In this document: in pieces, positions 43,571 through 56,458 of the stretch
Numbering within the stretch: the first letter of the stretch is position 1
Layout: every line of letters starts with the position of its first letter
NCBI GenBank assembly: GCA_037157565.1
Contig: JAZHRO010000050.1
Coordinates: 44,526,001-44,590,000 of the forward strand
Direction: 5' to 3'
Source of the DNA: Thalassia testudinum
Taxonomy: Eukaryota; Streptophyta; Magnoliopsida; Alismatales; Hydrocharitaceae
Length of the DNA stretch: 64,000 nt
Notes under the pieces: generated by a model
What the model was told of the DNA's origin: nothing
Seen by the model: the letters and a program-made list of their open reading frames with translations, nothing else
Databases searched by the model: none
Position numbers and translations under genes: made by a program

Positions 43571-45364
43571 TGCTTGTGCAAAATCATTGTTGTTTAAGAT
43601 ATATGTTGTAGTATAGGACAAAATCACTCAAAACATTTAAATTTGTAAAACTCAGATTCAAAAAGGAGTCCAAGGTCATTCACAGGAGGCAATTGTGTAA
43701 TTTAGTTCACCAATCACAATTTAACAAGAAATAGATGCAATTGAAATAAAATGCTTAGAATGATATTTCAATGAAGAATAGAGTATCAGTGCAAAAAGAT
43801 TGGGTTAAAATGGCGATTTGAATCACTATTTAACCATTTAAGTTTAAGCTCACAAATATTCAAATAAATGAATAGTAAACCACAGCCATTAAGCCACATC
43901 AGACACTTAAATGTTTCAATAGTAACCAGCAAAATCAACCTCTAGAAGCATAAGGGCTTATCTTCTTCAAACCTCACAAGAGGCAAAACAGCAACAGAGC
44001 ACAAGGCTCTCTGAAGAGCTTCGGAGCTAAGCCATGGCACAATAGAGATGCCACAGTGGCTCAAGGGCCTCTTCAAAGTTTTACTAAGTGTAGAAAGAGG
44101 AGAGGGCTCAAATCCCAAGGCAGCAAAGCCCACCCCCTCCTCAATTTTCTTCTTCCTCAGATCAGGTCAGACCTGGGTATCCATGTAAACGGGTGCACCA
44201 CCCAGACTCGTGAGGCGTGAGCACGGGCGAGGGCATGAACAAGCGCATGTGAAGGTAGGGACCTGATCCCAGTGATACAAAGGAGACAAATCTACCACAC
44301 AAATTCCATTTATCTGCAGTTGCACCCTCTTCGTCCACGATGTGGGACTAAACCCACGAGGCTTCTTTGCGTGCGAGTTGCTCTGGTTGGATCGATGAAT
44401 TGGGGCAATAACTACAACTGGTAACTTCGATTGAGGACATGGGCAACTGCAGTTGATGGTTCCACATCGATTGCGATCTGCAGCTGGGTGAGTTGGGGGC
44501 TGGAGATGAGCAAATAGGGTGGCGGAGCTCCGACGAACACTTGAGGAAGAAAATACAGCCTTGCTACCCAATTAAATACGTCCAAATGTTTCATGAGAAC
44601 TTGGCGAAGGTGCTCATGGTTTAGATGCGATTAAAGTTGGCCTAGAGGTCAGTTGACCTCCAATGGTAGCAATGGTCATTTCGTGAAGAAGAAAACAAAG
44701 TTGGGGGGCTAAACGTAAGGAATTTTAAAAGCTAGGGGCTTAGAGTGAAGAATAGAGTTTCAAGGGACTAGATTGCAAACTAGGTCAGGATGAATTCTGA
44801 TTGAGCCCAAAATTTGGAAAAAAACTAATTTGGGCCCAAGGAATCTGATGGTGGAGTCGGATTTGAGTTTTGACCAAGTTTGATTAGGCAATTTGCATAG
44901 GAATCTAAATTAGGGCAGAAATCTATTTATGACTCTGTGTAAGGTCAAAATAGGTTCAAATGGGCAAATCAAGGATACCAAACCTCAAGGAATATTTTTC
45001 TATGAATTTTAGGATATTTAGATGAATTTTATCCTAATGAGAACCTCTGTAATTTAAGAGGGTCTGAAATTAGGGTTTTGGGTGTTGTTTTGGTTCTCGA
45101 AATGCATGAAATCCTGTTTCTATCTGCATGGACCCACTTATTAGTCTTTAATGCTCATTTGACCTTTATTTTACCCTGACAAACTCCTTGGTTTTTCTGT
45201 GTTCATGATATATTGTTAAAATTACAGAATTAACCCTAGTTTTCGGTTCTCTTCTCAAAACATAATGAAGTGGAGTTATAGCCCTGAGATGGTTATGTAG
45301 GAGCATTTATCTTTCAAACCTGACTAAACGTGGCTAGTTAGGGCCTATGATGGTGTTCCCATCA
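43571..45364 (-). repeat. 3' LTR of Element IV, internally deleted
   Basis: 1794 bp against about 2640 bp for the 5' LTR. The missing part corresponds to about 59990-60800 of the 5' LTR. Minus strand starts TGATGGGAACACC at 45364. Frames inside (for example 44167-44571) are paralogous to frames in the other LTR and are not genes. Confidence 0.88.
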
Positions 45365-45380
45365 TACCCCCATGCTTAGC
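45365..45380 (-). promoter_or_regulatory. Polypurine tract of Element IV
   Basis: Minus strand GCTAAGCATGGGGGTA directly before the 3' LTR. Confidence 0.78.
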
Positions 45381-46239
45381 TTTTGCTAGTCCCTTAGCAA
45401 AAATCCTATTAATAGAACCAAGTCTCTAAGTCGGAAGTAACCTTCAGGATGCCGTACTAAGCTGCATCTCTAGAAATCAGATTAGAATACCAACAATAGG
45501 ACTAGATGTACTCAAGTACCAGCCAAGATCCATACCTGACCGGTTTCAGCCTGAGTCTAGTGCAAAGGTTTCTAAGGCCCGCAAAAACTGCCTAGAGGTT
45601 CGTTGACCCCAGTGGTTAAAGCACCCGTGCATAGACGTAACATGTCCAGGTTCAGTTTGCCAGTGCATTTCTGATAAGAGAGAGATAAAGAAGGATATTT
45701 CAATTGGAGAGTTTTCTCTCTTTTGGCATGATTTTCTTTATTAAGCGCACTGAACCAGAAGTCGTGTGTAATTTTTGGGCGCTTAGGTTACCAAGTCCTG
45801 CAAAACAAAGGGTAGGCAATGGGTCGAATAATCCCTAAGCCTTAGACCTACTACATTAGCCTCGCACTTTCCTCAGCCTCTTGAGGACTAATCCAGATCT
45901 TAACAAATACATGAGTGTTTAAACTCTAAAATAGGTCCAAGAGGCCTAAGGTCGGTACTCATCACTAATCTCCTAAGTTTTATCCTTCCAGGTCTTAATT
46001 TATCATCCGATCCAACCTAGATGTTAGGTAAGTTCCATACTCAATTTCAAGGGATTCTCTCATTTCTTTCTTCTTGATTACTCCTTTTTCTTTCTTGTTC
46101 TTTCCTTTTCTTCTCCTCTTTCCATTCAGCTCGAATTAACCTCTCCTTTCCTCTCTATTTTTTTAATATATATGAAACCCTTCCATGAATTGATTTTTAC
46201 AGTGTTTTGCACTTTAATACCTCCCCATGCCTAGGATTT
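45381..46239 (-). other. 3' noncoding tail of Element IV
   Basis: Noncoding; shares segments with Element III's tail (for example the complement of GCACGGGTGCTTTAAC near 45620). Ends at the internal polypurine box (46214-46234), which is cut by the solo family-C LTR. Confidence 0.6.
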
Positions 46240-47195
46240 TGATGGGAACACCATCATGAGCCATAACTAGCTCAAGTTAGTCATTATCAAGGAATAAAAG
46301 CTCCTACAAAATTGCCAGAGAGCCCTAATTCATTGCATAATCATTCTGAGGGAAATACAAGAAAATAGGGTTAAAACTATAATTTTACCATCATATTATG
46401 AATGCAGAACAACCACGAGTTTTCTCAGGGGTTAATTAAGGGTCAAATGGCCTTAAATGTCCAACAAGTGGGTTAATATAGATAGAAAAGGGTTTTTGCG
46501 TGTTTTGAGAATTAAATGACTTCTAAAATCCTAAAAGCAGATCTACTTAATTAACTGAGGTTTTGGTCAAAATAAAATTCACCTAAACCCTCTAAAATTC
46601 ATAGAAAAATATTTTCTATGATTTGGTACCTTCAATTTAACCATCAGAACCCATCTTGACCCAAAATAGTCTCAGACTGACATTTGCCCTAATTTAGATT
46701 TTTGCATAAATTATTCAGTCAAATTAGGTAAAAACCAAAATTCAACTTCACCATTGGATTCTTTAGGTCCAAATTATGTTTGTACCAAAATTTGAGCTCA
46801 ATTTGAGACTGTCTTGACCTAGTTTGCATTTTAGTCTTGTCTGATTCTTTTATATCACACATATGCCCTTAACTTTCAAAATCCTTACAAAAAGGCCCCT
46901 ATCTTTATCATCATTTTATTCAAATAGGTCCCTACCGCCATGAATCCTATTCCTACAAACTCCGACGACCTAAATTTGGCAAGTTATCCTTGATTCCTTG
47001 ACGAATCCCTCTCAGATTTGAAAGGGAAGTTCGTCAAGGAATTCCCTTCCTTTTAAGTCAATTCCTAAACTTCAAATCTTCCCACTCTCTCATGCAAACG
47101 CATGAGAGATTGGGGTATCTTGGGATTTCTTTCTTCGGTGAGCTTTGCAAGCTTGGGAAGCTTGCTTCCCAAGCCCAAAATGCCATCTAGAGGCC

Positions 47196-47203
47196 TATAA
47201 AAA
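47196..47203 (+). promoter_or_regulatory. TATA box of family-C solo LTR
   Basis: TATAAAAA followed by GACCCAC, the same context as in families A and B. Confidence 0.68.
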
Positions 47204-48454
47204 GACCCACAGATCAAACTGAAGATCCCAAGCTTGATTCTGACTGTGAAATCCCCATATTCCTACTTCCTCTTCCGGTCGCCAAGCTCCACAAGCTTTG
47301 GCGACTCCTTCTAACCTCTTTCGGCATCCACCCACAATACCAGTGGTCGAATTCCCTTCTCTCTCGTCTACTCTTGGCTGTACTAGCAGGAGCCTCCTTC
47401 CTATCGTCGTCGCCGCTTCTACCTCACCGGAGCCTTCGTCTTCTCTAGAGTCGGCATACCCCCGGTAAGGAGAATCCTCCCCTTTCGTCTGATTATCTTA
47501 GGTTAGATTAGTTTCTCTCCACTTTTAGGTTAGATTCCCCTCTTCTTATCCCCGTTTCAACCCCTCGACATTGTCACAAACCACCTTCATCTCCATCTCC
47601 GACGATCATTTTGGCAAAGTCATCCACTCACTCCACTTCTCCAAACACTTCGCCAACAAGCCTACGACCTCTACCTCGCCTTCGTGCACAAACCCCCATA
47701 TTTATTCCACCTTTTGCCCACTCACAACCACCACCGAACAACGCACCTTCACGCCATCTTCACCGTCACCGACCATCCTCTACACGTAGCCATCCTCCAT
47801 AAGACCATCACCATCACCTTCGCCGTGCTACAGCAAAGCTAAGGAGCCATTTAAATGGGGCCTTCGAGCCCGTTTTCATGTTCCAAGTCTTCGTCGGTCC
47901 ACCGCTGCTGTCGCCTCCATCCCCGACCACGACCGAGCTCCTCTAGAATCAAGACGACTTGGTGCCACTCTCACTTGACGCGGCTACATCCCAGGATCTA
48001 CTCCAGGTCTTAGATTAAAGACCTCAAGCTGCAGCAGTGCTCTAATTGGTGAAGTGCATCAGCCGCAGCTGCACGTAAAAGAAGGGTGGGACATTTAGTC
48101 CCACCTCAGAAGTTGATAGCCACGAAGAAGTGCATCAATTGAATTTGTCTTTTAGGCTTATTGCCTCAGCAAGCACAGGGGGTGAGGTCCCCAAACACAC
48201 CCCTCACGCGCCTCAGTCGCGACACCTTACACGCGGGTCTGGCAAACCCGGTAACCAGCCTAACCTAAGCACTCCTTGCTTACCACCCACGCTAGTGAGC
48301 CTAGTCCTGGGTGCGCGTGTGCCCGATAACCCGATTACCCTTACTTGTGGCCCTAGGAGGGCGGAACCTAAGAGGAAGAGAGCGTGGGGCAAGGGAGGGT
48401 TTTGCCCTGTGCGACACTTATCCAAATCTGAGAGTGCCTCCCTTGTGCGTAAGT

Positions 48455-48640
48455 GAAAGAAGAAAAGAAGAGGACCTGAAGAGGCAAAGGTAAAGAAGAA
48501 AGAAGAGGAGGAGAAGGAAGAAGGCTCGTGTGTAAGGAAGAGAGCAGCTGAAGACAGGCAAGAAGAGAAGAAAGAAGAAGTGAAGAGAGAAGGCATAGCT
48601 AAAGAAGAAGAAGAAGGGCTGAAAAGAAGAGGAAGCACTT
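48455..48640 (+). repeat. Purine-rich tract in family-C LTR
   Basis: Nearly continuous AAG/GAA/GAG runs; same relative place as the tract in family B. Confidence 0.75.
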
Positions 48641-49286
48641 AAGCCGCCTGATTATCAAATCAGGCGTCCAAGGCACTATTCATTTATTTAATTACTTAAG
48701 TGGTCCTAGATATTGTTGGTTTATTTGGCATTCCTGTTTAACTATTGTATGTTTATCTAGATTAAATAATTGGTGATCTAAATCACCACTATTTATATTC
48801 TAGATTTCTTTTTGATATGCCAAACTCTTGTTATTCTACATTGATGATCAATTTTGAGTAATTAATATTCATTGCTTAGCATTATTTGGCTCATTTTCTT
48901 GTGCTCATTTACATTATTGAGATTAGTGTGTAAATTCCTATTTGCTCCCTGTGTTCAACCTCAGACTTTCATTCGAGTAATAAATATTATTTATTTTCCA
49001 CACTGATTCGATCTATACTACAATGTGAAGATTTTAAAACCCATTTCAAAACGAATAACAGATTTGCAATGTCCTCATTGTAAATTAGGTGGGTTCGAGT
49101 TCAATTTAGATCATACGTTTAGAACACGTGGATGGTGAATAGGTCAGTATGACTGTTGCGGACGATTTCTAGCTCTGATACAAGTATCAAAGGTGGAGTT
49201 GGCTATTCTAACAGACGAACCCTAAAGTGCCATATGATTTCAGCAAAGAGATATGTCAGAAGGGTTTCAGGTTTTTCAAAGATGAC

Positions 49287-49323
49287 GGGTTGCCTCCCGT
49301 TAAGCACTAAGTTTAACGCCATC
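49287..49323 (-). promoter_or_regulatory. Conserved noncoding box after pol, Element IV
   Basis: Counterpart of 31447-31483; minus strand ends GCTTAACGGGAGGCAACCC. Confidence 0.65.
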
Positions 49324-49389
49324 AGCTAGGAGCAATGAAGCTCAGGGAGAATGGAGATCAAAAGATAATGCAGCCAAATTTTAGTCGAT

Positions 49390-50699
49390 GAGTTTGAAGA
49401 ACGGTTTGAGTCTCTGACCATTCACGACAAAAGGTTCTGATTCATGGCTGAGTTCACTGATTTCAATCGCTCCATTTCCAAATACTCGTCTCACAAGGAA
49501 TGGTCCAATCCATTTTGATCTATGTTTTCTTGGAAAGAGCTTGAGTTTTGTATCGAAGAGTAATGCTTTCTAACTAGGATGGAAAGATTTTCATGAAATG
49601 TGCCTGTCATGGAAGTCTTTCACCCGTTCTTTATAGATTCACGAGTTCTTGTACGTGTCATTACATAATTCCTCGATCTTGCTCATTTGCAATTGGTGAC
49701 AGATTCTAGCCTTCATAAGATCTACATTACACTTTCATATTGCCCAGAAGGCTATGTGCTCCATTTCTACAGGAACGTGACATGCCTTCCCATACACGAA
49801 TCTGAATGGAGACATACCTAACTGGGTCTTATGGGTGATCCTATAGGCCCACAAGGCTTTTGGAAGGCGGGTAGACCAATCCTTCCTGTTAGGCCGAACA
49901 ATGACCTGAAGGATCTTCTTGATCTCCCGATTTGACAGTTTAGCCAATCCATTAGTTTGGGGGTGATAAGGAGTCGAGATATGATGTGACACCCCAGAGT
50001 TTTTCATTAGGGATTGGAAGTGCACATTTGTGAAATGAGAGCTGCCATCACTGATGATGGCTTTTGGAACCCTAAATCTGGAAAAGACATTCTCCTGAAC
50101 GAATCAAAGAACAACTTTATGGTCACTTGTTCTGGTGGGGATGGCTTCGATTCACTTAGAGACATAATCGACAATGAGTAAGATGTACTTGAAGTCGTTA
50201 GATCCTGGAAAGGGTCTCACAAAATCAATTCCGCATATGTCAAAGATTTCACACACGATGATTGGATTCAAGGGCATCATGTCGCGCGGGCCCATGTTAC
50301 CAAGGGTCTGACAACGGGCACATGCCCTACAATAGGGTTGTGCATCTTGGAACATTGTGGGCCAAAAAAACCCACATTGGTGGATCTTCATTGTTGGTTT
50401 ACGCCCAGAGTAATGGCCACCGCAGGCCTGGTCATGACAGAATGAGATGACGTCGTTGACCTTGTCATCAAGAATGCATCTCTGAATCACTTGGTCATTA
50501 CCGATATGGAAAAGATACGGATCTTTCCAGACATAGTACTTGGCATCAGAAATCAGCTTGTCCCACCTGGAAGTGGCCCAATCTGGCGGGACTTTCCCCG
50601 TAACCAAGTAGTTCACGATGTTAGCAAACCAAGGAAGTCCGTTAATGGCCAAGAGATGCTCATCCGAAAAGTGCTCGGTAATAGGTCTGGACGGGTCAA
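49390..50699 (-). pseudogene. Integrase of Element IV
   Basis: HHCC finger [11 protein letters not shown] and CRACARC (about 50310-50450). Core Asp motifs are GIDF (about 50230) and IISDG (about 50055). The third catalytic position reads NGLAKLSNRE, with Lys for Glu (about 49950), a GAA to AAA change by comparison with Element III's GLAELSNRE. The C-terminal VYGKACHVPVEMEH (about 49780-49800) and a downstream SKW motif follow. The frame 49735-50943 is continuous with RNase H apart from stops near 50152 and 50105. Inactive by both stops and residue loss. Confidence 0.87.
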
Positions 50700-51200
50700 T
50701 GTCCAAAGAAGGAAGGCGAGACAAATGGTCAGCTACCACGTTATGCTTTCCCAACTTGTCGCGAATTTCAAGATTAAATTCTTGCAACAGCAAGATCCAA
50801 TGGATTAATCTTGGCTTCGTGTCATTCTTCGTGAGTAAGTGCCTCACTGTAGTGTGACCTAAGTAAATGATGACATGGGAACCCAAGAGGTATGACCTGA
50901 ATTTCTCCAGGCCAAATACAATAGCCAATAGCTCTTTTTCCATAATTGTGTAATTATGCTAATCCTCGTCCAAGGTCTTGTTGGTGTAATATATGGCTAC
51001 TGGTTTCCCATCAATTTTCTGACCTAGCACCTCTCTTATTGCATAGTCAAACGCATTGCACATGATCTCAAAGGGTTGAGACCAGTCAAGAGATTGCAGG
51101 ATTGGTGCTTGGGTGACTCGGGCATTTAGGATCTTAAATGCGTGAATGCACTCACTAGTTATCTCAAAAGGTGTGTCCTTCGAAAGGAGATTCATCAAGG
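50700..51200 (-). pseudogene. RNase H of Element IV
   Basis: CNAFDYAIREVLGQ stands for the usual CDASD motif, so the first Asp is Asn. [15 protein letters not shown] keeps the Glu. [13 protein letters not shown] has Gly in place of the third Asp. [11 protein letters not shown] ends the domain. A TAG near 50959 separates two halves that are in the same frame. Two of three catalytic acids are lost. Confidence 0.85.
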
Positions 51201-52260
51201 GGCATGCGATCTTAGAGAAATATGGTATGAATCGACGATAAAATCCGACATGCCCCAGGAATGATTTGATGTCTTTGATCGGTTAGGCATAGGTAGCTTG
51301 GAAATTAGATTTACTTTAGCTCAGTTGACCTGGATACCTCTCTCAGAGATGAGGTGTCCAAGTACGATGCCTTCAGGAACCATGAAGTGGTCTTTTTCCC
51401 AGGAGAGAGCCAGGTTCACTTCAATGCATCTTTTAAGGAACTGGACCAAATTCAGGAGGCATTCATCAAAAGATTCACCGAATACCAAGAAGTCATCCAT
51501 GAAGACCTCAAGGTAATTACCTACCATATCAGAGAATATGGCTAGCATGCACCAGTGAAAGGTGGCAGGTGCATTGCATAGCCTGAATGGCATCCTGCGA
51601 ATGCATACGTCTCATAGGGGTAGGTAGAGGTGGTCTTTTTCTGATCCTCTGGATGAATTGCCACCTAATTATATTCGAAGTACCCATCCAGGAAATAGAA
51701 AAATCAATTTCTCGCCAATTTCTCGAGAATCTGGTCAATGAACGGAAGGGGGAAATGATCTTTCTTTGTGGAGGCATTCAATTTTCGATAGTCTATGCAG
51801 ACTCTCCACAAATTTGCAATGCAGGTCAGGATGGTCTCTCCAGATTCAGTCATGATAACGGTGAGCCCTACCTTCTTAGGCACAACCTGGATCAGGCTCA
51901 CCCAATGGCTATCAAAGATCGGGTAAATGATACCAGCATCTAACCACTTGATGATTTCTTTCTTCACAACCTCCTATAGATTCAGATTGAGTATTCTCTG
52001 CATCTCTCGAGATGGTCGTGAGCCTTCTTCAGTGTAGATATGGTGTGTGCAATACGAGGGATTGATACCAGTCATATCATTGAGAGTCCATCCAATGGCA
52101 CTCTCATGCTGTTGGAGAATAGAAATCAGCTTTGTCACCTGATTAGATGTGAGTCGGAAATTGATGATCATAGGAAGCATTTGATTGGAACCCAAAAATA
52201 CATATTTTAGATGATCTGGGAGGTGTTTCAACTCCATAACTGGGTTATCAGTAGCGGGTG
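51201..52260 (-). pseudogene. Reverse transcriptase of Element IV
   Basis: Motifs: REMQRILNLNL (51974-52237), KWLDAGIIYPI, WVSLIQVVPKK, WRVCIDYRKLN (51704-51967), a frameshift, then FRLCNAPATFHWCM and FMDDFLVFGES (51321-51593) with the catalytic DD present. A stop near 51970 and the frameshift near 51640 break it. The connection domain around 51210-51300 is also disrupted. Confidence 0.86.
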
Positions 52261-52299
52261 GGGGTTTGAGATGGGCCTCAGAAGATAAAGTTGGAGCTA

Positions 52300-53100
52300 A
52301 GGGTGAATCTAGATCTACTCTGGGCTCCTCTATCTGTGGGTCATAATTTTCTCAAGGTTGAGCATCAGAGATAATTGGGTCTTCCTCTGCAAGTAGATCC
52401 TCAACCATAAAACTGATGTCACACACTTCCTCGATGACCCCACAGTTTATTCCTTTCTGGGCCGTAAAGATATCAATCTTTAGTGTCTGGTTCCAGAATT
52501 TCAACTTGATCTGGACCTCTTCATAGTTAATATTCGCCCTAGCAGTGGCTAAGAATGGTCTCTCTAAGATGATCGGTGTGTTCCTCAGATTTTTAGGAGT
52601 ATCCATGTCTAACATGATGAAGTCCACTGGAAAATAGAAATCGTGGATCCGAACTAGAACATCCTCGAGAATTCCTCTAGGTGACTTGATTGATCAGTCT
52701 GCTAATTGCAAAGTCACCTCAGTCAGTTGGAGCTCAGTTTCCTAGAAATGATCTAGTAGGGATGTAGGTATCAGATTTATGGAGGCTCCTAAATCCAATG
52801 ATGCTTGATCAAATTCTAAATCACCGATCTTACAGGAGATCAAAGGGGTGCCAGGATCTTTTTCTTTTTGCGGGAGTTTGCATAAGATGATCGAATTGAC
52901 TTGCTCAGACAATATGATCGGACTTCCGTCTTTATTTCACGGCTTTTGCTTTGGTGTACATAAATCCTTTAGAAATCTTGCATAAGCCGGTATGTGGCAG
53001 ATTGCATCCATCAAGGGGATGTTTATCTGGACTTACTCAAAGGGCTTGACCAGATCTTCCTCTAATGCCATGATTTTTGTTTTCCTTTTTCCCTTGGTCA
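52300..53100 (-). pseudogene. Aspartic protease region of Element IV
   Basis: The active-site segment SLDLGASINLIP lies near 52780-52810 and FYFPVDFIMLDMD and FLATARANINYEE at 52352-52640. In-frame stops near 52745 and 52700 interrupt it. Matches the region of Element III at 27837-28694. Confidence 0.82.
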
Positions 53101-55046
53101 AGGCCTCAGGAAATGGAACCTCTGTAGGTTCCTCTAAGATTGGTTCAAGTTTTGGATCTAGGATAAGGGTGTCCTGGATAACCAACCTAGGGTTAGGATC
53201 TGACTACCAAGTTGAGAGTGGCTCGGATAAGGTGGATCCTAAGTCGACTTGCCACTACAGGTGGTAACAAAATTAAGTCCCACTTGGTTTTGGTTTGGAG
53301 TTGGTAGAAGTGGTGGTTGCTGTTGATATCCTGAGTATGATGTCGAAGCCTCCATCCCGTTGGGTGATGTAGCAGAAGGGGACTGATAAACATAGTGAGC
53401 TTGGCTCTCATTCAGGTTCATAACGTACCTCTAGTTTAGCACGTTGTTAGGATTTGGCAAAGGCTGAGATGGAAGTGCACATCGAGAATTTACCATTTGT
53501 GAGAGTTGATTTTGAACCTCTGTGATCTCATCTCTGTGCAATTTATGCATAGCCGCATTTGTCTTTTGGATGTCAGCCAAGGTTTGTAGAATCAGAGTCA
53601 TTTGATCTTCCCTTGATGGCCCAGATTGATAATTCGGATTGGGCCTAGGCTGGGTAGGCTGATATGGCTATGGAGCTTGTGGTTTGGGCTAGAATTGAGA
53701 TCTCGAATTTTGATTATTCCCTGACCATGCGATGTCGGGATGATTACACCATACAAGGTTATAGGTATTTGAGAATGGATCATTCTAGATGGCATGGAGA
53801 TCCTCGCAGTTCTGAGGAACTCTAGAGAAGTCAGAGTACGAGGGTTTAGAGTTCCCCTAACTAAAGCAGGTAGTTTCAAAGTTTCCTCTGAAACCAAGAT
53901 CAGATGGGGGTGGATACGAGTCCATCCCCTGGTGAGAGTGGTGATAAATGTTATGCATAGCTTCCCTACTGAGGGGCGATTGCGCATATGTGCTCTGCTG
54001 TGCTAAGGTGGCTCTCTGTTGATGTCGATTCAATTCGTCCACCTTCTTCTCGATAACAGACACCTTATCCAGGTGACTGGTCATCAGTTCCAGATCGATG
54101 GATACGAGCAGGCCTTGAGTCTCGTGTGCCCCCGTGTGTTTGTCAATGCACGGGTAGTCGTTCGGTCGAACATACCCAAAGATTCATTGTTTATGGAGTT
54201 CTCGCAGATATTCTCGAGAATCTCCCAAATGGTATCTTCATGCTGACCCATGATGTTGCCACCACAGGTTGCATTGACAAAGAGTCTAATATCCTCACGA
54301 AGTCCCTAGTAAAAAGACTGGACCTATTCCCATTTAGGAACTCCATGATGGGGGCATTTCCGCATGAGATCTAGAAAGCGATCCCATGCCTCATGAAGTG
54401 GTTCTCCTGGATTTTGCGAGAAGTGCGTGATCTGGTGCCTCGAAGTATTTGTCCAACCAACCAAGAAAATTTTCCTCAAGAATTCATATTAGAGTTCAAT
54501 CCAAGTGTTGATTGGATGGGTCGGAGTTTGCTATCAGTGGGCAGTCTTATTCGTGTGGGAGAAAGAGAACATCCTCATGAGTAAGATATCTCGATTCTGA
54601 ACAGGTGGCCTAAAGGTTTGGGTCAGATGTTTCAACTGCTAGATGTGTTGGAAAGCATCTTCAGAGTTTAGGCCATGGAATTTGGGGATAACATGGAGCA
54701 TATTGGGCTTGAGTTTAGTATCAGGTCCTCCAGTCGGGATTTGCACCCTGGGTTCGATTGCTACCACAGCGGGATTGTAATGATCTTACATCTAAGGATG
54801 CTACGGTGGGTTCATGAATGCCTGAAGTAGATCATTGAGGCACTGTAGCTGATTCTAGAGATTGGGTTCTTCTTGATTTTCCATGGATGTAGCTGAAGGA
54901 GATCTGGGCTCAGAAGTAGAAGAGTTGCAAGAAATATCAATCTGGTCGGAAGGTAGCACAAATAAATGAATCGTGGCTTAGCCTTGATGAGAATGAACTG
55001 CTAATGGAGGTCTCAAGGGTGGTCTTAAGGACCTCCTCCCAAACAT
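53101..55046 (-). pseudogene. gag of Element IV, nonsense-rich
   Basis: ATG at 55046 begins MFGRR as in Elements I and III. Capsid-like text at about 54380-54700 (SQNPGEPLHEAWDRFLDLMRK in the relatives) and a helical stretch at 53857-54084 (LDKVSVIEKKVDELNRHQQR). The Pro/Gln-rich C-terminal region spans 53240-53700. Many stops, mostly TAG at positions where Element III or relatives have Gln, plus frameshifts in the C-terminal half. Confidence 0.8.
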
Positions 55047-56042
55047 GCAATATAATAAGCCAGATAAGGAACATAATGTGTAATGGACCCAATCGAGGCA
55101 CCCAAAAATCTTTGGATGACTAAGGAGGTTCGAGGCGGATGATACCTCTTGATCATAAAATCACTCACTCGAGAAATACTTGGGTAGCCAGGAAGGGAGA
55201 GCCCCGCAAAGACCCCTACACGGTAGAGCATCCTCACAGGTTACAGGGTTTCCCCCACCCGACCTTCCTTGTCACTGAGAATCCAAGTAGACCAGAATGA
55301 GCAAATTGACCCCGTAAAGTCTACCAATTTTAGTCCTGAATTATGGTGCTTTGAATTTCACTTGAACTTAGAATTGATTGTGATTTATGACCTAATTTGA
55401 AGGTTGGTTAATCCACAAGGTGGGTCAACTTCATCTAACTTGCCCTAAAGTTTAGGATGAGTTGGGTAATGAACCCAAAGTCACCCTGAGTGGTTTGCAA
55501 GCAGGTTATCAAGTCCCAAGTTTTAAGGATTCAAGTGAATGTTAGAGCCTTCTTTTAGGGTCTTCTTGACTAGGTCAATTCAATCAAGAATTGGGTGACA
55601 CACAATGCGGGAAATCAATTTTCTTTTAATTTAGGCAAGTGTGTTTTCCTCAAACCCCAAGGTAGAAACCCTCATTTGGCTCTTTTCCATGTCCATTTCT
55701 TTCCAAGTTGGGCACCTAGGGCTCAATCAATAAGGTGAATAGCCCTAGGCACCTTAAGTTCCTAGTGGGTGCAGAAATTTGGATGAGGATGTCTAAATAA
55801 ATCAAATTAGGCAACTCAAGTGATTAAGTCTAAGAAGAATGCGAGTTGATCCTAATTGATTTTTCTTTTTAATTCCTTCCAGAAATAGGGCTTAAGAAGA
55901 AGGAAACAAGATTACCTACCCCTATAGTGGCTGTCATGCAGCTGATCTTCTTGATGGGTACCTTGCACAACCACAACAAATCAGATAGAATAAGTTAGAA
56001 TCAGATCAGAATTGTAATTAGTGAAATGAAATTGTGCATTAC
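55047..56042 (-). other. Leader of Element IV
   Basis: Noncoding. The 55047-55275 part is strongly conserved with Element III's leader. A short ATG frame near 55935 runs into TAG|GTAATC, similar in position to Element III's possible splice donor. Confidence 0.65.
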
Positions 56043-56060
56043 TCTCCAGCAATGGTGCCA
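56043..56060 (-). promoter_or_regulatory. Primer-binding site of Element IV
   Basis: Minus strand TGGCACCATTGCTGGAGA, three bases from the LTR. A tRNA-Asp-type site with several transitions. Confidence 0.78.
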
Positions 56061-56458
56061 AAATATTTGTGTGAAATCATCATCGTTTAAGATATACGTT
56101 GTAGTATAGGACAAATTACTTAAAACATTTAAATTTATAAAAGTAAGATTGAAAAAGGAGTCCGAGGTCGTTCGTAGGGAGCAAATGTGTGATTTAATTC
56201 ATTAATCATAATTTAACACGAAATATATGCAATTGAAATTTGTTTCAAAAAGATATATGCAATTGAAATAAAAAATACTCAAAGTGATATTTCATTGAAG
56301 TTTTTTCACTTTGAGTATTTTTTAATGCAATTGGGTTAAAATGGTGATTTGAATTACCAATTTAACACTTTAAGTTTAAGCTCACAAATATTCAAATGAA
56401 TGAACTGTAAACCACAACCATTAACCCACATCAGAGACTTAAATGTTTCAATAGTAAT

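Larger units (their letters stand above)
46240..49060 (+). mobile_element. Solo LTR, family C
   Basis: 2821 bp, starts TGATGGGAACACC, ends GAATAACA, with perfect TSD GATTT at 46235-46239 and 49061-49065. Related to but distinct from the LTRs of Elements III and IV. TATA box at 47196. Purine tract at 48455-48640. The insertion lies within the internal polypurine box of Element IV. Confidence 0.92.

Noticed and set aside
44167..44571. 134-residue frame with a similar one at 59528-59941
   Set aside because: The pair is the same place in the two LTRs of Element IV; noncoding LTR homology explains the similarity.
48213..48638. 141-residue Ser/Leu/Phe-rich minus-strand frame
   Set aside because: It is the complement of the GAA-rich tract in the family-C solo LTR.
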